Of a stretch of DNA of 46,173 nt, positions 1-6,728 are shown piece after piece. The stretch covers positions 1 to 46,173 of the forward strand of contig JAFTLJ010000023.1 in the NCBI GenBank assembly GCA_017456005.1, written 5' to 3'. Numbering within the stretch: position 1 is the first letter of the stretch; each line of letters begins with the position of its first letter. The stretch comes from Clostridia bacterium (lineage in GTDB: Bacteria > Bacillota > Clostridia > Oscillospirales > CAG-272). The notes under the pieces were generated by a model. That model worked only from the letters and a program-made list of their open reading frames with translations. It made no database searches and had not been told where the DNA came from. The position numbers were made by a program, and so were the translations under genes.

Positions 1-929
1 GCGATAATTATATAATCCTTTACAGGGTCCGACATATGGTATTTTTCCATAACGGGGCCGCCGATGCAACTGCCTGCGCATGCGGACATTTCTATAAAGC
101 ATTTATGTATATTGCCGTTTTGGATATCTTTCAGCGCGGCGATGCATTTTTCCACACCGTCTACTGCGAGATAAGTGTATCCGGGGGCATCCTGCTTCAT
201 CGTTTTGAGAATGCCGCCTGCCGTGGGGAAGAAGCGCGCGCGGCTTTCGGGGGTGCTGTCCATTTCAAGATCGAGCTCTATTCCTTCGTCCTTGAGCCAA
301 TTTGTGAGCTCTTCGAAGGTAAGAACTGCATCTACAAGGCCGTTATAATAATCGGCTTCGTCTTTTTTTGCTACGCAAGGACCGATGAATACTGTCTTTG
401 CCTCCGGCATTCTGCGCTTGATGTCCATACAGTGCGACTGCATGGGGGACATAACGTCAGCAAGATATTCCACCAAAGAGGGGAAATGCTTCTGGATAAG
501 CAAATTTACGGAATGGCAGGAGGAGGTGATGATAATATCTCTATCCTCTTCGCGGAGCATGCGTTCGTACTCGTTTTTAACTATCGTGGCACCGATAGCA
601 GTTTCCTCAACGTCGTAGAAACCGAGCTTTTTCAGAGCGCGGCGCATAGATTCGATGCCTACGCCTTCGTAATTAGCTATGAAAGATGGCGCGAGGCTGA
701 CGATAACGGGAGCATTGCTGTGGAGCAAAACTTTCGTTTTTTCTATGCCGTCTACTATTTCTTTTGCGTTTTGCGGGCACGCTACAAAGCACTGGCCGCA
801 CCAGATGCATTCGTTGCCGATGATATGCGCCTGGTTGCCCGAAAAGCGAATGGCTTTAACAGGGCAGTGACGTATGCATTTATAACAGTTATTGCAGTTT
901 GATTTTTTGAGTGTCAAAGATTTTGCCAT
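1..929 (-). CDS. [FeFe]-hydrogenase-domain protein with ferredoxin-like N-terminus, partial (sensor type likely)
   Basis: The reading frame starts at the ATG at 929 on the minus strand, about nine bases after AAGGATG, and runs off the left edge (about 309 codons visible). Residues 12-57 carry two 4Fe-4S motifs of the C-x2-C-x2-C-x3-CP type (CNNCYKCIRHCP and CIWCGQCFVACP). The rest matches the H-cluster domain of [FeFe] hydrogenases: TSSCHS, MSPMQSHC, FIGPCVAKKDEA and EMSACAGSCIGG. In catalytic enzymes the first motif is TSCCP, where the first Cys relays protons and the second binds the cluster. Here the first position is Ser, so cluster binding may persist with low catalytic activity. Such proteins next to thioredoxin-like ferredoxins and Rex occur in clostridial hydrogenase operons and are thought to sense hydrogen or redox state (inference). 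The C-terminus, possibly a PAS, kinase or phosphatase domain, lies outside the window. It is the last visible gene of the rex operon. Confidence 0.8.
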   Translation of the reverse strand, partial: MAKSLTLKKSNCNNCYKCIRHCPVKAIRFSGNQAHIIGNECIWCGQCFVACPQNAKEIVDGIEKTKVLLHSNAPVIVSLAPSFIANYEGVGIESMRRALKKLGFYDVEETAIGATIVKNEYERMLREEDRDIIITSSCHSVNLLIQKHFPSLVEYLADVMSPMQSHCMDIKRRMPEAKTVFIGPCVAKKDEADYYNGLVDAVLTFEELTNWLKDEGIELDLEMDSTPESRARFFPTAGGILKTMKQDAPGYTYLAVDGVEKCIAALKDIQNGNIHKCFIEMSACAGSCIGGPVMEKYHMSDPVKDYIII

Positions 930-934
930 AACTG

Positions 935-1198
935 TCACATCCTTTCGTTTTTAATTGTGTTTAGTATATGTTTGTTAAAGAACTCCTGGAAGTTCTCTAT
1001 CGTTACGCCGACGTGAATATCGTCGTCGATCTGTATGGTAACTCCCGAACGGTTGCATTTGCCTATGCAAAAGCTGCCGGAAAGCACCACATCGTCTTCG
1101 ATATGGTTTTCTTCAATAGCCTTTTCGAGCAATGCCACTATTTCGTGCGAGCCTTTGAGATGACAGGACGACCCCACACAAACCTGAACGAATAACAT
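935..1198 (-). CDS. (2Fe-2S) ferredoxin, NuoE/thioredoxin-like
   Basis: This 87-residue protein has the four-cysteine pattern of thioredoxin-like [2Fe-2S] ferredoxins: CVGSSC near residues 7-12 and CIGKC near residues 44-48. It corresponds to the isolated cluster-binding part of NuoE/HydC-type subunits. The neighbour upstream (1203-1442) is a paralogue with the same pattern, so the pair probably arose by tandem duplication. Only four bases separate it from that gene and five from the hydrogenase-domain gene downstream, so all are one transcript. The role is presumably electron transfer to or from the hydrogenase-like protein or a HydAB-type enzyme beyond the left edge (inference). The family is clear; the partner is not. 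Confidence 0.85.
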   Translation of the reverse strand: MLFVQVCVGSSCHLKGSHEIVALLEKAIEENHIEDDVVLSGSFCIGKCNRSGVTIQIDDDIHVGVTIENFQEFFNKHILNTIKNERM

Positions 1199-1202
1199 TA
1201 TT

Positions 1203-1442
1203 TTATACCTTTGCCAAAACTGCGTTTGCGAAGAATTCGTCTACCGTGTCGGGTGTTACGGAATAGAATTCGTTATCTGCTGTTACGCAAACACCCTTCT
1301 GGCAGTTGCCCATGCAGAAAGTGCCGGCGAGTTCAACTTTGCCTTCGAGCTTGTTTTCTGCGATTAAATTCTGGAGTTTTTCTACTACCTGGCGAGAGCC
1401 TTTGATGTGGCAGGAGCTTCCGATACAAACTGTAATTTTCAT
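1203..1442 (-). CDS. (2Fe-2S) ferredoxin, NuoE/thioredoxin-like (first copy)
   Basis: The product has 79 residues. It shares CIGSSCHIKGS at the N-terminus and FCMGNC further on with the next gene, giving the four cysteine ligands of a thioredoxin-like [2Fe-2S] ferredoxin. It starts at the ATG at 1442, preceded by GGAAGAA, 27 bases after the rex stop. It is too small to be a full NuoE subunit because the N-terminal helical domain is missing, as is usual for the stand-alone versions in clostridial hydrogenase operons. Its place right after rex suggests control by the NADH/NAD+ ratio. Function beyond electron transfer is inferred. Confidence 0.85.
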   Translation of the reverse strand: MKITVCIGSSCHIKGSRQVVEKLQNLIAENKLEGKVELAGTFCMGNCQKGVCVTADNEFYSVTPDTVDEFFANAVLAKV

Positions 1443-1469
1443 AATAAGTTCTTCCTTTTTATAAATAAT

Positions 1470-2099
1470 TTATTTTTTTGTTTTGGTTTGGGAATTGAGG
1501 TGTGCAAGGGAAAGTGCTAAATTTTCTTGCTTTAAAAGTACGGTTTCGGGAACGGAAAGGGCACAGGGGGCAAAATTCCAAATGGCTTTTACGCCGCATG
1601 CCACAAGCGTATCGCAAACGCTCTGTGCTGAATGTTTACCTACTGTTATAATGCCGAGCTTTACGCTGTTTTCGGCACAGTACCGTTCGATATCGTTTAT
1701 AGGCAAAATGGATTTTTGTTTTTCATCGTTGCGGAACAAATTTTCGTCGCAATCGAATCCCGCTGCGATCTTGATTCCAAACTCTTCAAAGCCATCGTAA
1801 TCCAAAAGGGCTCTTCCCAGTTTTCCTGCGCCTACAAGCACGGCGTTTGTAAAACCTTCATAGCCGAGATGACGTTCAAGGTCGTATATCAGCTTCAGCT
1901 TGTTATAGCCCACCTTGGGTTTTCCGCAACCGCTGAGCATGGCAAGGTCTTTTCTTACCTGAACTTCGCCCAGCATAAGATCGCGCGCGATTTTCGTGGC
2001 GGATATGTTTGCCCCTTTTTCGTCGGGCAGGTCTTTTAAATACTGTATGTATAGCGGGAGCCGACCGAGCGTAGCCTTGGGAATGGAGTATCTGGTCAT
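1470..2099 (-). CDS. rex: Redox-sensing transcriptional repressor Rex
   Basis: The protein has 209 residues, the usual Rex length. Residues 1-75 form the winged helix (IPKATLGRLPLYIQYL, then VRKDLAMLSGCGKPKVGY), and residues 80-200 form the Rossmann NAD(H)-binding domain with VGAGKLGRALL. Rex represses fermentation and hydrogenase genes and is released by NADH. The ATG at 2099 follows AAGGAGG with proper spacing. It heads an operon with two small ferredoxins and a hydrogenase-domain protein, a setting in which Rex commonly regulates its own operon. I did not find a good match to the TTGTTAA-N4-TTAACAA type operator in the 230 bases upstream, so autoregulation is not shown by the sequence. Confidence 0.95.
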   Translation of the reverse strand: MTRYSIPKATLGRLPLYIQYLKDLPDEKGANISATKIARDLMLGEVQVRKDLAMLSGCGKPKVGYNKLKLIYDLERHLGYEGFTNAVLVGAGKLGRALLDYDGFEEFGIKIAAGFDCDENLFRNDEKQKSILPINDIERYCAENSVKLGIITVGKHSAQSVCDTLVACGVKAIWNFAPCALSVPETVLLKQENLALSLAHLNSQTKTKK

Positions 2100-2186
2100 T
2101 TGCCACCTCCTTGTCTTATTTGATTTTGTTTGCTTCGAGTTTTTTTATTGAAAATCTGTTGAAATATACAATTATATGGTAAAATG

Positions 2187-2225
2187 TAATCGATAATGCC
2201 ATAATCGGTATATTTATAATCGATA
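2187..2225. repeat. Three 15-bp-phased repeats of TAATCGATA upstream of rex
   Basis: TAATCGATA occurs at 2187-2195, TAATCGGTA at 2202-2210 and TAATCGATA at 2217-2225, each start exactly 15 bases from the last. They lie just upstream of a second TATAAT (minus strand, 2176-2171) that has no good -35 box. The layout fits a multi-site operator, but no regulator is known. Confidence 0.5.
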
Positions 2226-2234
2226 TAACTAATG

Positions 2235-2279
2235 CCAATAAAAAGCCATTTAAGCGTAAGGGTTTATTGCTCAAATGGC
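2235..2279 (-). terminator. Terminator-like hairpin inside the rex leader (possible attenuator)
   Basis: On the minus strand an 11-bp stem with one G/U-type mismatch (arms 2279-2269 and 2255-2245, 13-base loop) is followed by TTTTTATT. No minus-strand gene ends just upstream, so it does not terminate a neighbour. It sits about 25-65 bases after the predicted rex start, which suggests premature termination. Confidence 0.5.
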
Positions 2280-2311
2280 ACGCTGCGAAGCTTGCATAAT
2301 TTCACATAGTG

Positions 2312-2340
2312 ATTATAACACAAAAAAGATGGTATTTCAA
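2312..2340 (-). promoter_or_regulatory. Sigma-A promoter of the rex operon
   Basis: On the minus strand TTGAAA (2340-2335) and TATAAT (2317-2312) are separated by exactly 17 bases. This puts the start near 2304 and leaves a leader of about 205 bases before rex. Confidence 0.7.
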
Positions 2341-2458
2341 TATATATTCTAAAAAAAGTAGAAAAATAAAAAATAAAATTCCATTTCGTCGATAAGCTGC
2401 ACAAGGTTTTCAGGGGGATTTTTTGCCCGATTTATTCTATAAAAAAATCCCCAAAAAG

Positions 2459-2490
2459 TGTCAGAAACAGAGGAAAATCTTGTCTTATAT
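2459..2490 (+). promoter_or_regulatory. Possible ECF-type autoregulated promoter
   Basis: TGTCAG (2459-2464) and TGTCTTATAT (2481-2490) are 16 bases apart and lie about 40 bases before the sigma-factor start. They do not resemble TTGACA/TATAAT. The guess that the encoded ECF sigma recognises them rests on position only. Confidence 0.3.
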
Positions 2491-2528
2491 AGTGAAGGCG
2501 CCTGACAATACAAAGAAAGGAGGGCTGT

Positions 2529-3089
2529 ATGGAAGACAGAGAAATATACGAACTTTTCAAGTGCAAAAGCGAAAAGGCAATAGCCGCGGTATCGGAAAAA
2601 TACGGGCGTTATTGCCTTGCTATAGCTATGCATATACTCGGAAACGCAGAGGATGCAGAGGAGTGTGTGAACGACACTTGGCTTGCGTTTTGGGCTTCCG
2701 TGCCCGAAGAAGAGCCGAAGAACCTAAAGCTTTTGCTTGCAAAAATAACGCGCAATTTTGCGCTGAACCGCTACAATGCGGAAAAGCGGGAAAAACGCGG
2801 CGGCAGCGAGGTCTGCTTGGCATTGGAGGAAATAAACGAATTTGTTTCCGGAGAAGATGACACCGCGGAAAAGGTGGTGCAGGCAGAGCTTATGGCGGCT
2901 ATAAACAGTTTTTTACGCGGGCTTCCCGAGCGAGAATGCGGAATTTTTATAAACCGTTATTTTAAATTGGAAACGACTGTGCATATAGCAGAAATGTATG
3001 GTGTGACGGAAAGCAACGTACATAAAATTCTTTCCAGAACGAGAACAAAACTGAAAAATTATTTAATCAAGGAGGGTTATGAAATATGA
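2529..3089 (+). CDS. ECF-type sigma-70 family RNA polymerase sigma factor
   Basis: The product has 186 residues. Region 2 is in the first 100 residues (AIAMHILGNAEDAEECVNDT, then LAKITRNFALNRY) and region 4 is at about 125-180 (LPERECGIFINRYF, then VHIAEMYGVTESNVHKILSR). There is no region 1 or 3, as in ECF sigmas. The ATG at 2529 follows AAGGAGG. Its stop overlaps the ATG of the next gene (ATGA), so sigma factor and the membrane-anchored partner are translationally coupled, the usual arrangement of a sigma with its anti-sigma. The signal sensed and the regulon are unknown. Confidence 0.9.
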   Translation: MEDREIYELFKCKSEKAIAAVSEKYGRYCLAIAMHILGNAEDAEECVNDTWLAFWASVPEEEPKNLKLLLAKITRNFALNRYNAEKREKRGGSEVCLALEEINEFVSGEDDTAEKVVQAELMAAINSFLRGLPERECGIFINRYFKLETTVHIAEMYGVTESNVHKILSRTRTKLKNYLIKEGYEI

Positions 3090-4126
3090 AAAATACTGAT
3101 TTTTTAAATTTAATGCAGGAAATAGATAGCGACCTTATAGAAAAAGCGGAGCACCCGAAGAAAATAAGATATAAAAAGAGAATTTGGGCTTCCGCTATTG
3201 CGGCGTGCCTTGCGCTCGGCGTTGTGGCGTTACCTTTGGCAAAATATATAGGCGGAACAGCCGCGCCGGGCGGCGTAGTACAGGGCACGACAGGCGGAGA
3301 AGCTGAACTTCCCACGGTTATAAAGCTCGGCGAAAGCGGCAAGTTTACGGCGTATGAATTGGAAAATGTTGATATTGATACAACGCTTGGCGCAAATCAC
3401 AAAGTGGAAGCGAAAATAAATTTTATAAACGGTTATTTTACAGATGAAAGTAAAAGAAATACAACTGCTGTTGTTGTAATAGATGGAAAGCGTTATGAGG
3501 GTGTTTATTCGTATAGCCAAAAAAGTGATTATTTTGAAAATGATATGGATGTTTACAAAATAACAAACTCTGCTACAAAAGGGGATTTTTCTATAAACAG
3601 AGAGACTGGTGTTTGCGTAAGTTTTTATGTAAATAGATTGAATGAGCCTATGCAAAATGTTTTAACAAGGGATGGGTGCTACGAGAAAGTATTAAATTAT
3701 TTGAAAAACTATATTGAGGATTTGGAAAATTATTCTTTGATATATGAACAACGCCGTATAAACGGATATGGCTATTACTTTGTATTCAGAAGAACTATAG
3801 GAGATATGCAGACAAGCGACAGTATTGCCGTTGGCATTCGAGAAAACGGAGAAATATATACGCATCTTATGCAAAGCCTTGGTGCCATGGCGTATACTGA
3901 TATTTCAGGTGTTAATATGAGTGCATTTGATGAAGCCGTTAATAAGAAAGTCGATGACATATATGATAAATTTTTAAATGTAAATCATACGACGCAGGAT
4001 ATTGTTCTCGTTAAATTAAAAGACGGCACTTATGCATTTGAATTAAATATAGCTGTAGAAGCCAATAAAAGAGAAAACGGAAAAATATATAACGATAGTT
4101 GCCGTTTTTTGGTTGAAATAGATTGA
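3086..4126 (+). CDS. Membrane-anchored anti-sigma-like protein
   Basis: The 346-residue product has a charged cytoplasmic N-terminus (1-32), one membrane span at about 33-52 (WASAIAACLALGVVALPLAK) and a large external part. This is the topology of anti-sigma factors, and the gene overlaps the ECF sigma gene by four bases, so it probably holds that sigma inactive (inference). No zinc-binding HxxxCxxC motif is seen. Base composition changes inside the gene: up to about 3360 it resembles its neighbours, while the part coding for the external domain is clearly richer in A/T. The external domain is not recognised and has no evident enzymatic motif. Confidence 0.65.
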   Translation: MKNTDFLNLMQEIDSDLIEKAEHPKKIRYKKRIWASAIAACLALGVVALPLAKYIGGTAAPGGVVQGTTGGEAELPTVIKLGESGKFTAYELENVDIDTTLGANHKVEAKINFINGYFTDESKRNTTAVVVIDGKRYEGVYSYSQKSDYFENDMDVYKITNSATKGDFSINRETGVCVSFYVNRLNEPMQNVLTRDGCYEKVLNYLKNYIEDLENYSLIYEQRRINGYGYYFVFRRTIGDMQTSDSIAVGIRENGEIYTHLMQSLGAMAYTDISGVNMSAFDEAVNKKVDDIYDKFLNVNHTTQDIVLVKLKDGTYAFELNIAVEANKRENGKIYNDSCRFLVEID

Positions 4127-4174
4127 ATTTGAATTGATTTTATGAATATGTTTGCAAGGAGGTTTTTAGTAATC

Positions 4175-4741
4175 ATGAAAAGATGTTTAAAAGAAAATTT
4201 GATTATAGCTTTAATAATAGGTATTTTAGTTGTGTGTGTGTTTGTTTCTTGCGGTAATATAAGAACGGAAACTTCAGCTACTACGGTTACTACTATAGAT
4301 CCTAATATTACGCAAGCTGCGCAAAAACTTGAAACAAAAACGAAATATGATGTTTTAGAAGTATACGGATATGATGGCTTTCGTTATGGCAAAAAAGCAA
4401 ATGATATTCTCGTTGATGATATTATAAGAATAAAAACGGTTGAAATAGCTCTTTTAGAAAACGATATGTTGGATATACAAATTCAAGAAAGAATTTTAGA
4501 GGAATATAATGTTGATATTTCTGAACTCGATATTTCTTTAATAAACCGGGAAATAGACGTACATATTGAGGATATTTATAAAGGTTTTTTCAAAACAGAG
4601 TGCAAAAAAAACACAATTTCTTTTTTGGAAACAGTAAGCGGAAAATATGCGTTGCAATATAAAATTGATACTCATATATATGAAACGGAAGAAGAACATT
4701 GGAATTCCGATTTTAGACATTTTATAGTTTATTTGAATTAA
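4175..4741 (+). CDS. Hypothetical lipoprotein
   Basis: I chose the ATG at 4175, 12 bases after AAGGAGG (4156-4162), over the in-frame ATG at 4142, which has no RBS. The result is 188 residues: MKRC, a hydrophobic stretch, then FVSCGN, which could be a lipobox with Cys about residue 21. The remainder is rich in Ile, Asp, Glu and Lys with no known motif. The coding sequence is markedly A/T-rich like the second half of the gene before it, and it lies 48 bases downstream of that gene, so it probably belongs to the sigma/anti-sigma transcription unit. Function unknown. Confidence 0.6.
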   Translation: MKRCLKENLIIALIIGILVVCVFVSCGNIRTETSATTVTTIDPNITQAAQKLETKTKYDVLEVYGYDGFRYGKKANDILVDDIIRIKTVEIALLENDMLDIQIQERILEEYNVDISELDISLINREIDVHIEDIYKGFFKTECKKNTISFLETVSGKYALQYKIDTHIYETEEEHWNSDFRHFIVYLN

Positions 4742-4748
4742 AAAGAAA

Positions 4749-4776
4749 AAAACGGAGGCGATGCCTCCGTTTTTCC
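4749..4776. terminator. Bidirectional terminator between convergent genes
   Basis: A perfect 9-bp stem, AACGGAGGC (4751-4759) with GCCTCCGTT (4763-4771), is flanked by A and T runs on both sides. It serves the lipoprotein gene and the convergent kinase-like gene. Confidence 0.85.
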
Positions 4777-4777
4777 T

Positions 4778-5368
4778 TTACATATTATTATATATTCCAG
4801 CTATTATATCCGCGCAGTTTTCCACGCCTATTTTCGTGCTGTTGAGCGTAAGGGTGTAGTTTTTGGCTTCTCCCCAGGTTTCGCCCGTGTAATAGCGGTA
4901 ATTTATGCTGCGTTTTTTGTCTGTTTCGCGCATAAGCTTCTCCGCGTCGCTCGGTATAACGCCGTGGAAGCGGCAAACACGCTCTTTTTTTGCCGCCGTG
5001 TCGCCATGAATAAATACGTTAAGCAATTCGTGCTTGCCCTGCAAAATATAATCTGCCGAGCGCCCCACGAAAACGCAATCGCCCTTTTCCGCCAGCTCTA
5101 AAATTATTTTGCGCTGAACGTTGTGTATGTAATCTTCCACGCTTTCGCCTGCTTGGTTCCTGCCCACGAAGGCATATGCAAAAATGCTTTTTGACGGGGC
5201 GTATTCTGCGAGCTTTTCTATAAATTCGCTAACAAAGCCCGTTTCTTCGGCGATCTTTTCCATAATCTCCTTATCATAGAACGGTATGCCGAGCTTTTGC
5301 GCCACAAGCTCGCCTATATATTTGCCGCCGCTGCCGTATTCACGGCTTATGGTTATTATTTTGCTCAT
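4778..5368 (-). CDS. Cytidylate kinase-like family protein (P-loop)
   Basis: The 196-residue protein begins MSKIITISREYGSGGKYIGE, where REYGSGG is the altered P-loop of the cytidylate-kinase-like family. VFVGRSADYIL and a basic RCRFHGV-like region follow. It is related to Cmk but is a separate family whose substrate is not established. It follows the IMPase-family gene by 22 bases on the same strand. A second member lies at 20410-21015. Assignment to the family is firm; calling it a true CMP kinase would be premature. Confidence 0.85.
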   Translation of the reverse strand: MSKIITISREYGSGGKYIGELVAQKLGIPFYDKEIMEKIAEETGFVSEFIEKLAEYAPSKSIFAYAFVGRNQAGESVEDYIHNVQRKIILELAEKGDCVFVGRSADYILQGKHELLNVFIHGDTAAKKERVCRFHGVIPSDAEKLMRETDKKRSINYRYYTGETWGEAKNYTLTLNSTKIGVENCADIIAGIYNNM

Positions 5369-5390
5369 GTTCTTGCCCCTTTCCTTAAAT

Positions 5391-6176
5391 TTATTTGTTT
5401 ACTATCATATGCTCTGCTATTGCAGAAAGGATATCTTCGTGAACGGTGCCGTTGGAAATAATCGCGCCGTTTATGTCGCGGTCGTAGCGTTGTTCTTTGC
5501 CGAAAAGGTCTGTAACCTTGCCGCCCGCTTCCTCTACAATAACCTTTGCCGCGGCAATATCGCAGTTTTTGTGCTTTGTTCCGGGGAAAACAGCCGCCGC
5601 AAAGTCGCCGCACGCCACGTAAGCCGCCGCGTGTATAACGCTGCCGAGCCCCACGGCATACGTCTTTTTGCCGAGCTCGCCGAAAACGCCCCAGAGGTTA
5701 TATTCTGCATCGGGCCACATATCTATATTCACAATAGTGCGCATATTCGAAAAAGGCAGGTCGCTTACCCGAATTTGTTCGCCGTTTCTGTATGCGCCGC
5801 CGCCGAGCGTTGCCCAGTACATAATATCCATGAAAGCATCGTATATAACGCCGACAATGGGCTTGCCTTCGTGCACAAGGGCGAGCGAGAACACCGAAAC
5901 GGGTATGTGGCGCGCGTACATAGCCGTGCCGTCCACAGGGTCGCACACCCAAACGTATGGGGAAGCGCCGAACTGCTCCTCCTCGCCGTCTACGGCGTGT
6001 TCGGGGAACGTTTCGCGCACGCGCTTTATAAGGTAGGAATTTATTTCTGTGTCTGCTTTGGTCACTATAGTCTGGTCGTATTTATAGCCTGCGCCGTTTT
6101 CGCCGCTGAAATATTTTCTGGTTATTTCGCCTGCGCCGAGAGCGATCTCTTTTGCAAATTCAAGGTATTTTTCCAT
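5391..6176 (-). CDS. Inositol monophosphatase family protein
   Basis: The 261-residue protein carries both metal-binding signatures of the IMPase/FBPase fold: VDGEEEQF near residue 60 and WVCDPVDGTAMYAR near residue 77. A C-terminal CDIAAAKVIVEEAGGKVTD matches the family's second motif. Substrates in this family include inositol phosphates, 3'-phosphoadenosine phosphate and fructose bisphosphate, and the sequence alone does not decide. The ATG at 6176 has GGAGG upstream and is served by a good promoter. It is followed directly by the cytidylate-kinase-like gene, making a two-gene operon. Confidence 0.9.
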   Translation of the reverse strand: MEKYLEFAKEIALGAGEITRKYFSGENGAGYKYDQTIVTKADTEINSYLIKRVRETFPEHAVDGEEEQFGASPYVWVCDPVDGTAMYARHIPVSVFSLALVHEGKPIVGVIYDAFMDIMYWATLGGGAYRNGEQIRVSDLPFSNMRTIVNIDMWPDAEYNLWGVFGELGKKTYAVGLGSVIHAAAYVACGDFAAAVFPGTKHKNCDIAAAKVIVEEAGGKVTDLFGKEQRYDRDINGAIISNGTVHEDILSAIAEHMIVNK

Positions 6177-6207
6177 AATAGCCTCCGATTATCTTATCGT
6201 TATTTAT

Positions 6208-6236
6208 ATTATACACCAATAAAGGGGAAAATGCAA
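6208..6236 (-). promoter_or_regulatory. Sigma-A promoter for the IMPase-family operon
   Basis: On the minus strand TTGCAT (6236-6231) and TATAAT (6213-6208) are spaced by 17 bases, about 32 bases ahead of the start codon. Confidence 0.7.
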
Positions 6237-6245
6237 GAAAAAATT

Positions 6246-6274
6246 AAATCGCACCGAGAAGGTGCGATTTTTTT
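6246..6274. terminator. Terminator after the small membrane protein gene
   Basis: AAATCGCACC (6246-6255) pairs with GGTGCGATTT (6261-6270). T runs follow on both strands. It ends the GH3/membrane-protein transcript just before the IMPase promoter. Confidence 0.75.
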
Positions 6275-6728
6275 AGGAAAGCTTTGTTTTTTTAAATAAC
6301 AACACGATAGATTCAAAAATCAGAAGTGCAAATGGTAGCGCGGAGGCACACCAAATAAAGCCTACGGCGAAACGCGGAAAATCCGGGTGAATATCATTTT
6401 TTGCAAGCCCTAAAACAGTACGTGCAAACACATAACCTATACCGTTGGCCGCATAGATAGCTATGATGGAAGCGCAAGAAACGAGCCTTATTTTTTCACA
6501 CGATCTCAAAATTTTTATTTTGCTTTGGTCATATGCGCGAAGGTGCAAGCAAGAAAGTGTGTTTTCCGCCGAAAAAAGAAGCGGGAAAAATACTATAGCA
6601 TAATATATGGCGCTAAGCTCTCGCAAATCTTGCGAAAGATATATCGGAGAAAGCACAAAAAGAAGGAATAGCGCCGCAACACCGATATATGATAAAGCGA
6701 AAAAAACATTTCTATTTTTACCGTTCAT
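6273..6728 (-). CDS. Small integral membrane protein, function unknown
   Basis: The 151-residue protein has four hydrophobic segments at about 8-30, 40-58, 85-105 and 118-142, separated by short charged loops (for example KIKILRSCEKIR). No family was recognised. Its ATG shares a base with the stop codon of the GH3 gene upstream (TAATG), so translation is probably coupled. The link to beta-glucosidase suggests a part in sugar handling, but nothing in the sequence shows transport or catalysis. Confidence 0.65.
   Translation of the reverse strand: MNGKNRNVFFALSYIGVAALFLLFVLSPIYLSQDLRELSAIYYAIVFFPLLFSAENTLSCLHLRAYDQSKIKILRSCEKIRLVSCASIIAIYAANGIGYVFARTVLGLAKNDIHPDFPRFAVGFIWCASALPFALLIFESIVLLFKKTKLS

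Larger units (their letters stand above)
2100..2528. other. Intergenic region between rex and the ECF sigma gene
   Basis: This 429-base divergent region holds the rex promoter, the leader hairpin, the three phased repeats and the probable sigma-factor promoter. It also has a hairpin of GGGGATTTTTT (about 2414-2424) with AAAAAAATCCCC (about 2441-2452) just before the sigma promoter. No coding frame with a credible start was seen. Confidence 0.6.

Noticed and set aside
36-902. Long plus-strand frame of 288 codons opposite the hydrogenase-domain gene
   Set aside because: It has no RBS or recognisable domain and is the mirror of a minus-strand gene with clear cysteine motifs.
2299-2310. TCACATAGTGA near the rex promoter as a Rex site
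   Set aside because: The half-sites are in the opposite order and spacing from the known TTGTGA...TCACAA arrangement.
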